Assembly: GCF_014839805.1 (NCBI RefSeq)
Contig: NC_051118.1
Coordinates: 1,364,001-1,428,000, forward strand
Origin: Manduca sexta
Lineage: Eukaryota > Arthropoda > Insecta > Lepidoptera > Sphingidae
Length of the DNA: 64,000 nt
Direction of reading: 5' to 3'
In this document: positions 34,898 through 44,501 of the stretch, one piece after another
Position numbering within the stretch: the stretch's first letter is position 1
Layout: every line of letters starts with the position of its first letter
Made by a program: the position numbers and the translations under genes
Notes under the pieces: generated by a model
What the model saw: the letters and a program-made list of their open reading frames with translations, nothing else
What the model was told of the DNA's origin: nothing
The model's database searches: none

Positions 34898-35334
34898 TTA
34901 ACACTCTTTTATTTTACATGCAATTTTGAATTATGGCGTATTTTACCTAATACAAAAACAACCCGTTTTAATATTAAACAGATATTACTCACAGGTGTGG
35001 TGTAGCCGCGACAGTCGTATGGAATGAAATAAAAATGGCGGTTCAATATGGCGGCGTGTCATCATAATTCGCTAATTATGTTCAAACACGCAGTCAAGTT
35101 CAGTGGCAGGTTGAGGTCATATACATAATTTTTATAGACATCGCAGATGACCTGGGTTGCCTTTTTCATAAATCATACCCCAGAGGAATGAGGGCTACCA
35201 GATTTTTTAATTTTTTTTTAGTCCTTATTAACAATACAAGCACTAAATTACATTAAGACTAGATTGTCTTCCTTAAACCTATTTGAACAATTACATTTGA
35301 TGGTTGTTAACTATGTTAAGTAGAAGGTCCAGAT
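34898..35334. other. No gene; two ATGGCGGC motifs
   Basis: AAAATGGCGG and ATATGGCGGCG at about 35034 and 35048 resemble YY1/Pho sites. This is weak evidence on its own. Otherwise unassigned. Confidence 0.35.
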
Positions 35335-35520
35335 GCAGTGTCGACCTGAAAGACCTCCTTCGCCTGTCAGACAATTATGACGGCCTGTATGAAACTCGAT
35401 AAACACAGACTGATCCCGGAACACGACTCGCGTGGACCAATATATCGGATTTTACAGCTTGTGTACGGTAGCTACCCGGTCAGATACAAGTATCCTACCA
35501 CCAGCACGGCATAGTTAAAT
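35335..35520 (+). repeat. Repeat family C, proximal tandem copy
   Basis: AGTAGAAGGTCCAGATGCAG, GACTGATCCCGGAACACGAC, CTACCACCAGCACGGCATAG and ACACTTTTTTAGTCTGTAG. The next copy follows about 50 bases later in the same orientation. Confidence 0.75.
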
Positions 35521-35564
35521 TTATACACTTTTTTAGTCTGTAGCGTGTTTATTTTGAATTTTTT

Positions 35565-35855
35565 TATACAAAGTGGCCCCACTTCGTCTGATAATAAGTG
35601 AAACGGGGTGCAACAGAATGTCTATTGCCGAAATATTATCACCTCTTAACAGTCGCCACAATTATGTTGGCTTGTTGGAACCAGATATTTACTGGGTGAT
35701 CCCAGAACGCGACACACTTACGTGGGCCACTATGGCGGGTTTTTACATCTTGTGTACCATAGTCGCTGTGCCGAATGCGAATATTCTACCACCGACACGG
35801 CATGGTACGTTTAATTCATACACTTTTTTAGTCTGTAGTATTTATTTTGTATAGT
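35565..35855 (+). repeat. Repeat family C, distal tandem copy
   Basis: Longest family-C copy: GTGGCCCCACTTCGTCTGAT, AACAGAATGTCTATTGCCG, CGCCACAATTATGTTGGC, GTGATCCCAGAACGCGACAC, TTACGTGGGCCACTATGGCG and CACTTTTTTAGTCTGTAG. The 93-codon open frame across it is not a gene. Confidence 0.8.
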
Positions 35856-36159
35856 TGCCACTATTCTACGGGATAACAGATCATAGCAATATACATTACA
35901 GCAACTCCAAGCGAGATGGGGCGAGGGAACTTTGTTTGCTCTCAGTGGTGATTCATTATGATCCTTTATGGCAAAAGGCTATTTACTTATAAGTTCCTAT
36001 TATGGATATGAGCCATGAGATCATTACCGACTCGTCTTTATTACTGACCTTTTATATTGTAATTTTGTTACGTGCTGTAAATTCTTATTTAGTTTTCTTC
36101 CACCCACTTTAAAGTGGGGTCAGTGTAACATATTTTCCATACAGTTTACAGAATTAACC

Positions 36160-36301
36160 TTAGTGCTTACGAACCACCTGCCTGACATCTGCTCTAATAA
36201 CTGTGAGGTTCAATGAACAGGGAATCATATCATAGTAACTTACATAAAATGTTGCCACAGTTAATAATGCAACTGAGGTCTTTATATTCTCAGGAGACAC
36301 T
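36160..36301 (-). CDS. Candidate terminal exon of the unrecognised minus gene
   Basis: 142 bases: 1 + 46 codons + TAA. The acceptor TTTGCCAG is at 36303-36302. It begins VSPENIKTSVALLTVATFY, which joins smoothly to the end of exon 3 (NELR). A GTAAGT inside it (36243) would give only a 43-base intron, so I prefer reading through. An AATAAA on the minus strand about 120 bases downstream could be the poly(A) signal. Confidence 0.5.
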
Positions 36302-38532
36302 CTGGCAAATGCTATATAAATCTATAGTCTGCATAATGATTTCATATGTTTACGCGAATATTAGCTATATTTATATAGTTCAAAATACTGTGAGCTCATT
36401 TTCGTAAATCGGAATGTCAACAACTAAACAAAAAAATTATAAATGTACATATTATTGTAAAATTAGGCAGATGTAACTTCGACTTTTCGAATGACCAACA
36501 CCTTAGCCCGTCCCGTGACCCGTGACGTCGAAAGAAAATTATATAAGCCGCGAAAAAATCAGCAAAAGAGTTTTATTTCAAAATCTATAGATTTTCATAC
36601 TTAAATAATAAGAAACAAAGCCACAAACGAGTACTAGTATTCAAATTCGAGGAGGTCGACTCGATTCAATGTCTTGTTTACTGTTTACGCGAAGGGTCCA
36701 AGAGCAAGGTCCGGCCGTGAGTGTATCTCTCATACGTATTCAATATAGATATGTTTAACAACTATTTATAACTATAAGATATTATACATGACCATGTATA
36801 ATTCTAACAAGGTAACCTTTATATATAATATGTCGGTTACTATTTATAACTATAAGATATAATGTATGATCATGTATAATTCTAACAAGGTAACAAAATC
36901 TTTATATGTAATATCAACCCTGTATATATACTATCCCACTGCTGGGCACGGGCTTCCTCTACTACTGAGTGGGATTAGTCCTAAGTCCACGCTGGCCTAG
37001 TGCGGATTGGTAGACTTCACACACCCTCAAAATTCATATAGGGAACTGCTCAGGTATGCAAGTTTCCGCACGATGTTTTCCTTCACCGTTCAAGCAAGCG
37101 AGAATTCACAAGAAATACACACATAAGTTTATAAAAGTGAAAGAGTGTGTGCCCTTGAGATTTGAACCTGCGGACATTCATCTCGGCAGTCCGTTCCACA
37201 CCCAACTAGGCTATTGCTAATAACAATATTGAACAATAAAATGGTTTTTATTCTGTGTGTAAAATTCCACCTTAATTCATTTAGCTCAACGTTCAAAATT
37301 TCTAAGCATTTTACTAACATTTCATATATTTCCCTGTCCCTGATCTTGTATGCGTTTGTTACGTAATCACGATACATTCTGATAACATATGAACTGTGAA
37401 AATGATTTAAGAGGTCAATGAACTCTACATCAAATAGTTTGTATAATGTGTTGACTTTACTAATGTGTTTGCATCGCGATTCGCCACTAGTTGTACACAG
37501 TTCAGCCAATACAAATATATCTTAATGTAGTGATTTCTAAAGATTACTGGACCTATCTGGCAAAAACTTCAAAACTCTGGACTCACTTCTTGGCTGAGGG
37601 ACTTCCTTTTGTTGCTCCTTGTTTACAGCAAGTACATTCCTTAGCAATGGTACATTCATGTCGATTCAAAAGAACTTGTAAAAGAGTATTTGAATGAAGA
37701 AAATTTGAGTTTGAGTTGTTCACAAACAATCCAGCGACAACAGTTTGGGAAATATTGTCTCAATGTATTTACTTATTCAAGATATATTGTTACGCGCCGC
37801 TATCCTAGCCGATCACATCGGGCGTTTCCGGAAGTATTCGGCTGCGCGGGCAGGCTGGCAGAAGAGAAGATATGTCACGCGGCGACTATTCGATTATTAT
37901 TCTGTCTGGTTGGACGTTGTCAAAAGAATGTCTGAAATTGTATTCTGTAATTATTTTGCTAATATAATGTTTACTGTAAAAAGAGCGTTTTACAATATTT
38001 TTATTTGATTCTAATCTATATATGTTATACAAGAAATAAACAATTCCAATTTGTTCAGCTATTTATGCGGGTGACTGTACATAACAACATGCTTATTTTA
38101 TTTTTTTCCAAAATTTATTAAGTTTATCATTTATCAGTTTAGACGCGGAAATACTTCGAAGCCTAATAAACGTGATAATTAAAAGCTATTATTTCAAATA
38201 ATAAAGTCAAAAATTATTATCTGTATTCAACCTGCATAACAAACTAGCTATATAATAGCATATTTATAACGTAGCTGTACATTAATTAACATAAATTATT
38301 ACAAGTCAGTTTGTTGTTAAACATATTTCATTCATTCTACCTTTAGTACCAATGTCAATATTATCTCCAATAACACAAATCGGTATATTGACGGAAACAA
38401 GTCCAGCAATACTTCGTGTAACGTTACGCACTATTTGCATTGTTAATAAGTAACCGTGCGGCCCGGTCAGAAGGTCCACAACCGCGTGCCAGTCGACTCG
38501 TCGGAACAATTGTAATAATGAATATCGACGCA
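36160..38532 (-). CDS. Unrecognised multi-exon gene (3' part), candidate
   Basis: Four open segments join in phase by consensus splice sites on the minus strand: 38532-38341, 37758-37587, 37486-37271, 36301-36160 (stop TAA at 36162-36160). Donors are AAAG|GTAGAA, AGAA|GTGAGT and TTAAG|GTGGAA. Acceptors end TTGAG, AACTAG and GCCAG, and one has a CTGAAC branch-like site. Codon phases match at all three junctions with no stop over about 238 codons. The product is helix-rich and leucine-rich, with a Cys cluster ECTCCKQG early in the second segment, ARM/HEAT-like in feel. I cannot name the family. The upstream end is missing: the first segment lacks a usable start and probably begins at an acceptor near 38533. 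Introns are 582, 100 and 969 bases; the first holds a solo-LTR-like element, the third a SINE-1. A pseudogene or chance remains possible. Confidence 0.55.
36909..37217 (-). mobile_element. SINE-1 copy, full length, in an intron
   Basis: GGGCACGGGCTTCCTCTACT, GGTAGACTTCACACACCCTC, TTTCCGCACGATGTTTTCC and CCAACTAGGCTATTGC mark a reverse copy. It lies between candidate exons 3 and 4 of the minus-strand gene and in the same orientation as that gene. Confidence 0.85.
37271..37486 (-). CDS. Candidate exon 3 of the unrecognised minus gene
   Basis: 216 bases: 1 + 71 codons + 2. It encodes a helical, charged segment (e.g. NTLYKLFDVEFIDLLNHF, EMLVKCLEILNVELNEL). If the AAG|GTGGAA donor is not used, the frame stays open and reads into the SINE-1 at 36909-37217 before stopping at about 37129. 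Confidence 0.6.
37587..37758 (-). CDS. Candidate exon 2 of the unrecognised minus gene
   Basis: 172 bases: 2 + 56 codons + 2, open throughout. It encodes a segment with LLQVLLNRHEC and the cysteine cluster ECTCCKQG. The donor AGAA|GTGAGT is close to consensus. Confidence 0.55.
37788..38086 (+). mobile_element. Solo-LTR-like element
   Basis: Begins TGTTACGCGCCGCTATCC and ends GTGACTGTACATAACA, giving TG..CA ends with 5-base inverted termini TGTTA/TAACA. AATAAA at 38035-38040 would be its poly(A) signal in plus orientation. Length is 299 bp. The flanking 4-base candidates (ATAT left, ACAT right) match only imperfectly, so the insertion is old or the ends are slightly off. It falls in the candidate intron 37759-38340. 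Confidence 0.55.
38341..38532 (-). CDS. Candidate exon, first visible, of the unrecognised minus gene
   Basis: 192 bases: 2 to complete a codon, 63 codons, and 1 base left over. It includes VDWHAVVDLLTGPHGYLL and VRNVTRSIAGLVSVNIP. The acceptor is probably GTGAG at 38534-38533; a later one (CGACGAG near 38496) is also possible. The coding part is G+C-richer than the flanks. The only in-frame ATG is near the middle, so earlier exons are expected. Confidence 0.5.
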
Positions 38533-38629
38533 CTCACTACAAAACTCCATCGAAACTAGTCGTGTTACAAAAAATTAATACAACCTTGATATTGAAAACT
38601 TTTTTATATAAGTGACTTGTGATATTACT

Positions 38630-39877
38630 ATGGCGTACAAACGGTTCAATGTGTATAAGACGATGATGGTCTCCTCGCTGGTGATATGGTTGGCGCTGAG
38701 GTACCAGCAGCTACCCATCCAGAAGGAAACAAAGTTGTCCCTCGGATACCCGCAGAAATCCTTAATGAACTTCACGGAATTGGCAAATGCGTACGGGTAC
38801 GAGTCAGAAGAGCATATAGTGGAGACTGAGGATGGATACCTGCTTACGGTGTTTCGTATGAGAGCTCCAGGGAAGGAGAGAGGCACGCCGACTTTGCTTA
38901 TGCATGGATTATTACAGAGTGCTGACTCATTCGCAGACGCGGGGCCAGCTGCTGGTCTCGCTTACCTCCTGGCGGACGCGGGCCATGATCTCTGGCTTGG
39001 TAATGTACGAGGGAACTACTACTCCCGAGCCCACACCCGCCTGCAGCCAGAAGATACTGCTTTTTGGAACTTCTGCGTCGACGAAATTGGACGTTATGAC
39101 GTGCCCGCTATGGTCGACTATGTTCTGCAGCAGACTGCCACCAGTAAGCTCAACTACATCGGCTACTCGCAAGGAGCTGGTGCCTACATCATCATGTGTT
39201 CCGAAAGGCCGGACTATTGCAATAAGGCCCAAGTAATGATCGGCCTAGCGCCTGCTGCGAGACAGTTAAACACCAGTTCTCGGTTATACAAACTATTAAC
39301 AACGACTTTAATGAAAATGGAATGGTTTTTAACCTCAACTGGTGTCGTGGAATTGTTCTCAAAAGGCTCTCTAAGCCAGGAGTTTGTAGCATTCTTCTGC
39401 CAGCTAAATCATATAACTGACAAATTGTGCGCGACCGGAATGAACATGTTTGACTCTGTCGATTCTCTACATCCAGGGTCTGTGACGAATGAGACGACAA
39501 GGACACTATTTGGCCATTTTCCTGCTGGAACTTCGTTGCACAACATGGCGTGGTACGGGCAAGTGATGAACACTGACAGATATGGAAAATTCGACTATGG
39601 AAAAGAGCGGAATCTTGCACTGTATGGTACTGCCTTCCCTCCGGACTACAATCTGACTGCAGTTACTGTTCCAGTGGTCGCTATTTACGGCAGGAACGAC
39701 GGCCTAGTGGACACAAAAGACGTAGAGTGGTTGCTGGCCAGGCTGCCGAATGTTCTAGAAGCAGTGGTGGTGAAGGACCCTCGGTGGAACCACCTAGACG
39801 TGACCTATAGCCAGTACACCGGCGAGATGATATTTCCGAAGATTAATGAATATTTACTTAAATATAGTTCTTCTTAG
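38630..39877 (+). CDS. Acid lipase / lipase 3-like, intronless
   Basis: 415 codons from the first ATG (38630); the frame is open a few codons upstream, but without an ATG. A hydrophobic N-terminus (residues 12-23) suggests a signal peptide, so secretion or lysosomal delivery. The lipase-associated region follows (residues 46-78, NFTELANAYGYESEEH then EDGYLL). An alpha/beta hydrolase core comes next: oxyanion-side HGLL at 92-95, DLWLGNVRGNYYSRAH at 120-135, nucleophile motif GYSQG (Ser180), acid Asp357 in GRNDG, and His388 in WNHLD. So all three triad residues are present. The usual motif is GHSQG; here Tyr replaces His. N-glycosylation sequons lie at 47, 214, 287 and 341. Length is normal for the neutral/acid lipase family, which hydrolyses triacylglycerol or cholesteryl esters. 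Lack of introns suggests a retrocopy or intron loss. It is G+C-richer than its surroundings. Confidence 0.93.
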   Translation: MAYKRFNVYKTMMVSSLVIWLALRYQQLPIQKETKLSLGYPQKSLMNFTELANAYGYESEEHIVETEDGYLLTVFRMRAPGKERGTPTLLMHGLLQSADSFADAGPAAGLAYLLADAGHDLWLGNVRGNYYSRAHTRLQPEDTAFWNFCVDEIGRYDVPAMVDYVLQQTATSKLNYIGYSQGAGAYIIMCSERPDYCNKAQVMIGLAPAARQLNTSSRLYKLLTTTLMKMEWFLTSTGVVELFSKGSLSQEFVAFFCQLNHITDKLCATGMNMFDSVDSLHPGSVTNETTRTLFGHFPAGTSLHNMAWYGQVMNTDRYGKFDYGKERNLALYGTAFPPDYNLTAVTVPVVAIYGRNDGLVDTKDVEWLLARLPNVLEAVVVKDPRWNHLDVTYSQYTGEMIFPKINEYLLKYSSS

Positions 39878-41150
39878 GAATGTGGTTTCATTACTAAAAT
39901 ATTATGGTTAAAAATATAAGGTGTTGTGACTTGTGTGACTTATGTGACTTATGTGGAGCTCCAGGCAGTATAATTGCTTTGTTACTGTTTATTGATTATT
40001 ATGTTGACAATGAGGTGGGTAATTTAAGTCCTTCACTGGAAATTGGACTAGTTATATTTTATGGTAAGTAGAAGTTATCATGATTAATAATTCCAGTATT
40101 AAACAAAGGTTAAAATATCGCGGTAAAAGCTTTTTCACACTATATATATTAAATATTATGGTATATAAAATGAGACTTTCAAATATTTTCTCATAAATAT
40201 GTTTATAAAAAATATTAATACAACTTTTAAAAAGAATGACACGGAAGTAATATTTTAATTGTAATGTTTATCCAAACTCGTTGGGGTGTTTTTGTGTTTG
40301 TTTCTAACTTTCAACATCTTTATCAACTTCTGCACGTATATTACTAAGGTCCCTATTAATAAACCAATGTCACCTTTGAGTAACATCTCTAGTAGATATT
40401 AATCAATGTATTGAACTATTTCATTTTTATTTTTATAATGGCAATTGCTGTACATTATGCCAGTTGCAAATTGAGAATATTGAACTATTTAATAAACAAA
40501 GTTTAAGTTGTCATCTAAGAGCTTTAAAACTGCTGTCAAAATCCGTCATATGCTGCGACTCAAGATGTTGATATCTGTGTGGTAAATAGTGATGACCTAA
40601 CGATGCTAATAATTTGATAGCGTCTCAGCTGACGTCGTACTTAAGAGCGATACTGATTTGCATCTCATAATAACAGCTTAAGATCGACATCGACGTAGTA
40701 ATAAATTAACACATGTGGAAAAACCTTTATATTATCCACATTAAAGATATTTTAGATACAAAATACAGGCTTACATAGTGTGGGGACCGTTATCAATACT
40801 TATTAATTTCGTACATTACTGTAAAATTCGCACTTTGCATATTACGTATAGATATTTTGTGTTTAATAAAATTATTTTTTAATTAAAAAAAAGACCATTC
40901 GCGACAGCTACTTTCCTACACCGCACTACTAGGCTGTGATGACTCATTTTACAAGAACAAGTCAACGAATTTATTTAAGTATAGGTAAAAAAAATAAAGT
41001 ATTACAATACAGTGGAGAAGTGTCTATACAAATCGATTCTTACCTGCTTCCCTTTTAGGTTTACGTTTGTCTTAGTTTTTGTGCTCTGTTAATTTGGCCG
41101 CGATATGTTAACTAAAGCAATTTTTTTACCTATGGTTACGTTTTGAAAAA
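39878..41150. other. Lipase 3' flank, no further gene seen
   Basis: A/T-rich. Possible poly(A) signals (AATAAA) occur only some distance downstream, e.g. near 40490 and 40865; which one serves the lipase is unclear. No poly(A) scar or target duplication supporting retroposition of the lipase was seen. Confidence 0.4.
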
Positions 41151-41734
41151 TATCACCCTTCGCCACTATTACAATAGACATCACAAGACGCAAACATACA
41201 AAGATTATGTACTAGGTGTTGTTCCCGGCTTTCTTTGCAGCAATGCTCCGTCCTTAAATAACGTCTATGAATAAGGGGGCAAATGTTTACTTGAGATGCT
41301 ACTGAAAAGTGAATTATTATAATCCTTAGATTGCTCATAATTGAGACGACAGATCTTTCTAAACAGATTACAAGAAGTGTCGTTTCTGTTGTAACTTAGT
41401 ATTAATTCCACGTCGCTAGGCGACAACTATTTCCATGATGAAAATAATGCATCATTTCGATGAGAATCACTACGCGTTCATTTTAACATAACATAAAGTA
41501 ACATTATTTGAGTTATGATTAAAGTCTATGACTAAGTACACGTTTTACCATGCGGGTAAGTAGTTGATACTGCTTAGTCTTGAAGTGCTAATTGCTTTTT
41601 CTGAGTACCTCTAACTTATTTTTATCTATAAGATTATACATAATCATTTTGAAATTGCGTTACAGAATAAAACCACATACTTTGTACTTGGAAATAATAC
41701 TTTTTAATAAGTTACTTGAGCTGTAGATGTATAT
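41151..41734. other. No gene; short shared repeat at 41180-41290
   Basis: Inverse match to 18527-18600 around GCAGCAATGCTCCGTCCTTA and ATAACGTCTATGAATAAG. The 61-codon minus frame here is repeat-derived. Confidence 0.4.
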
Positions 41735-42030
41735 TGAAAAAGTTTCGAACAAAATACATATTAATAAAAAGTAATTTTAATTTTATGCGCAGAAATGCCA
41801 CTACTACTACTCTAAGAAAATTCGTCCTAGCGCTAACATCATACTATCAGTCAGAAATACACTCACGCACACGCCATATTTTCATTAAACTACAAAATGA
41901 TAAAAAATCTGAAAACTAAAACCAGGATTTTTGGTAAAAATATTCGTTATCAAAGGATGATTTTTGGCACAATGCCAGCAAAGGTGAAAACGAGTACGTG
42001 GTTTCATTTAATAACGCAATGTCAAAATGA
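41735..42030 (+). repeat. Repeat family F, copy 2
   Basis: TTTCGAACAAAATACATATT, ACTCACGCACACGCCATATT, ATTTTTGGCACAATGCCAGC match 8335-8710 but without the family-B insertion. Confidence 0.6.
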
Positions 42031-42135
42031 CCCATATGTACAAAAACACACATCACGCCTTTATTTTGAAAGAGTAGGCAGAGGCTCTACCAGGATACCT
42101 ACTTTTTGCCCTGTGTTTTGTCCCATGATGTGAGA
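42031..42135 (-). mobile_element. SINE-2 3'-half fragment
   Basis: ACACATCACGCCTTTATTTT, GAGTAGGCAGAGGCTCTACC and TTGTCCCATGATGTGA form the 3' part in reverse. Truncated at the 5' side. Confidence 0.7.
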
Positions 42136-42249
42136 GGCTGACCGTACGCCAGGTAATACGTAGTTATTGTAAATTTCCAATTAAAACAAATTAAAAATAT
42201 ACACTGTTTTTATTATAATGTAAATAAATAACTCGACTCAAGTCAGACT

Positions 42250-42436
42250 GTAACGGTGACCACCACTGTTGAGATCCTGGGTTCGAATCCCGAGTTGGGC
42301 AAAGTGATATTGTTTTTTTCTGCTTAGTATCGGCCTAGAGTTTGGAATTTATGTCCGATGCTATAATACGCCCTCTATCACCTAACCTTGTTGCACCTCT
42401 GCTTCCCCCTTCGGGGTTAAAAGCGTGATGTGTGCA
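42250..42436 (+). mobile_element. SINE-2 copy, head truncated
   Basis: B-box GGTTCGAATCCCGAGTTGGG, CTGCTTAGTATCGGCCTAG and CCCTTCGGGGTTAAAAGCG. An internal part (the ATGGGACGGAAC region) is deleted. Confidence 0.75.
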
Positions 42437-42600
42437 TGATGTCATCCCTTCCGTATACCTAATAAATAAAACCAATTAAGTTCTTAATCAAAATAGTGTA
42501 TTGAATTTGGCCGAAACCAGTTTTGAAAATAATATTTACGTTCTGGAGGTCATCGGAGAGGAGAGTTCAACGATCTGTGGTTATTTATTGTTGATTAAGA

Positions 42601-42810
42601 GCGTCGGTGGCAGAATTATATTGCTTGGGTTCGAATTCCGGATCGGTCAATGTGATATTAGGTTTTTCTTATCAATATCAGCCCGGAATCTGGAATTTGT
42701 ACTTGATATGGCGATAGGCTTCCGATCACATCACGGGACGGAACACAAATGACAAATATGTTGCCATAATTGCAACTCTGCTTAGCCCTTCGGGGCTAAA
42801 AGCGTGTTGG
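42601..42810 (+). mobile_element. SINE-2 copy, internally deleted head
   Basis: GCGTCGGTGGCAGAATTATA joins early to GGGTTCGAATTCCGGATCGG, then ATCAATATCAGCCCGGAATC, ATCACATCACGGGACGGAAC and CCCTTCGGGGCTAAAAGCG. The sequence between A- and B-box is shortened. Confidence 0.75.
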
Positions 42811-43209
42811 ATGTTGTTTTATATTAAATCCAAAATATGGTCTTTGTATACCAAATTTCATCCGAATCCGTTCAGTGGTTCTTACTTTCTACACTCTTGT
42901 TAATATCGATTATAAATATGTATGCATGGCGCGTGTCTGAACATAAAAATGGAGGAAATAATAAAATGTCAATGCCGTGTGAATGGTTTTATTATAAATG
43001 AAGGTTCCAGAACAATATGAAAGTGTTATTTGCGGAACCGAGGTATGCAACTTTAAATACCAGAGATCTTATCCTTATATATTATAAAACATTTCCCATC
43101 GCGTCTGTCTGAACGCGATAAAAAACAAACGGATCTTGATGAAATTTGGTATGGAGATAATTTGAGACCCTGGGAAGGACATGCGCTACTTTTTTAACCC
43201 GAAGAAATA
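42811..43209. other. Helitron-like fragments
   Basis: 42820-42930 (ATCCGAATCCGTTCAGTGGT) and 43068-43205 (GATGAAATTTGGTATGGAGA, CCTGGGAAGGACATGCGCTA) resemble interior parts of the short Helitrons. No gene. Confidence 0.45.
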
Positions 43210-43330
43210 TATAAAGGGTCTTGAAGGAACAGAGAGTGCACCTGTGTACTGCGCACACACTTGTGCACTATAATATCTCTTGCGTCGCTGATCTCCGTTG
43301 AGATTGGCCGCCGTGGCCGAATTTGTTAGG
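43210..43330 (+). mobile_element. SINE-3 3' fragment
   Basis: GGAACAGAGAGTGCACCTGT through GAGATTGGCCGCCGTGGCCG matches the SINE-3 tail; 5'-truncated. It sits inside a Helitron-like sequence, so it inserted after that sequence. Confidence 0.75.
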
Positions 43331-43582
43331 AAGTAATTATTATCATCAAAGGGGCTTATTTTATACAAAGTTTGTTATATCTAGGTGGTTGCTACAAGTA
43401 AAGGAAGAACAGCTTAACAGATTTGGATGGGTGGCACACGGATAGCTTGTCCTGGTTTATAATAAGGTCTTCAATTTATCCCGCAAAGGACTTTTAGTTT
43501 TTCCAGGCGTAGGACTTTTATTCTAACAAAATAAATTTACGCGAACGTAGCAGCGAAAACAACGAGTCTATTTTATTAAATA

Positions 43583-44408
43583 CTAGCTTCCGCTCGCAGC
43601 TTCGCCCGCGTGGATTTCGGACTTCAAAAATGGAGGAGGTGCTCAATTTGTCGGGATGTTTTTTTAATGTATGGTGTTATGCAGGTGGTCCGATTGTCCG
43701 GTCAGGGTCTGATGATGGGATCCTGGTGAAATCGAAGGAAGCTTATAGCATGATTCAGTATTCACGCGTGATGGCTTATTATTAGCGTATGTCATGTATA
43801 ACTTTGGTGTTTCTATACCGATTTCTATGATTCTTTTTTATGGAATATTTAATAATGTTAACTATTTTAATTAGGGATGACTGAGAGTGTTATAAACGTA
43901 AGAGTAGACAAATATAATGAGAAAGCTTCGAACTGCTAAGCTATCGGGAGTTACACGTGTTATTGTGAGTCAACCATAAAAGATAGACATATGCTGTCGT
44001 GGGATATTTTGTACATAATTTTAAGAAGAACATTTCCGTCATACATGATTTCTGCGTAGCTTTAACCATTAAGGTTGCACACGCGACGGAAGCTTAAAAA
44101 TGGAGTAACTTCTCCCGTTTTCCCAACATTTCCCTTCACTGCTCTGCTCCTATTAATTGTAGCGTGATGAAAAGTATACTATAACCAGCACAGGAGTATG
44201 ACAAATAATTGTACCAAGTTTCGTTAAAATCCGTCGAGTAGTTTTTTGTTTCTATAACGGTTATACAGACAGACAGACAGACAGACAAAAATTTTACTAA
44301 TTGCATTTTTGGCATCAGTATCGATCCCTAATCACCCCCTGATAGTTATTTTGGAAATATATTTCATGTACAGAATTGACCTCTCTACAGATTTATTATA
44401 AGTATAGA
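43583..44408 (-). mobile_element. Non-autonomous Helitron, 826 bp, inverted copy
   Basis: On the minus strand it starts TCTATACTTATAATAAATC after A and ends GGCGAAGCTGCGAGCGGAAG then CTAG before T. It is nearly identical along its length to 28963-29797, with scattered substitutions and small indels. It carries the same (GTCT)n run, here read as GACA. Confidence 0.85.
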
Positions 44409-44443
44409 TATAGATGATAGATAGATAGATATAGATATAGATT
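44409..44443. repeat. (GATA)n-type microsatellite
   Basis: A short run of ATAGATAGATAGAT and TAGATATAGAT units directly at the Helitron's 5' side. Confidence 0.8.
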
Positions 44444-44501
44444 ATGGAATTCCCGACTTCGCAAGGGTATCACTATTTATCTATTGGGGGCTAGCCATTA
44501 A

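Noticed and set aside
36201..36243. Intron starting at GTAAGT in the terminal exon of the minus gene
   Set aside because: The nearest acceptor (CTCACAG) would make an intron of about 43 bases, too short for insects; reading through is also open and ends at a stop.
38612..38629. Lipase start at an upstream GTG in the same frame
   Set aside because: A eukaryotic gene needs ATG; the first ATG at 38630 leads directly into the hydrophobic signal segment.
38927..39620. Two minus-strand frames of 101 and 142 codons over the lipase
   Set aside because: They are antisense shadows of the lipase coding sequence, with no features of their own.
41040..41060. Strong donor-like AAGCAG|GTAAGA on the minus strand as an upstream exon of the unnamed gene
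   Set aside because: The same AAAAGGGAAGCAGGTA sequence recurs near 54405, so it belongs to a dispersed repeat; no open frame precedes it.
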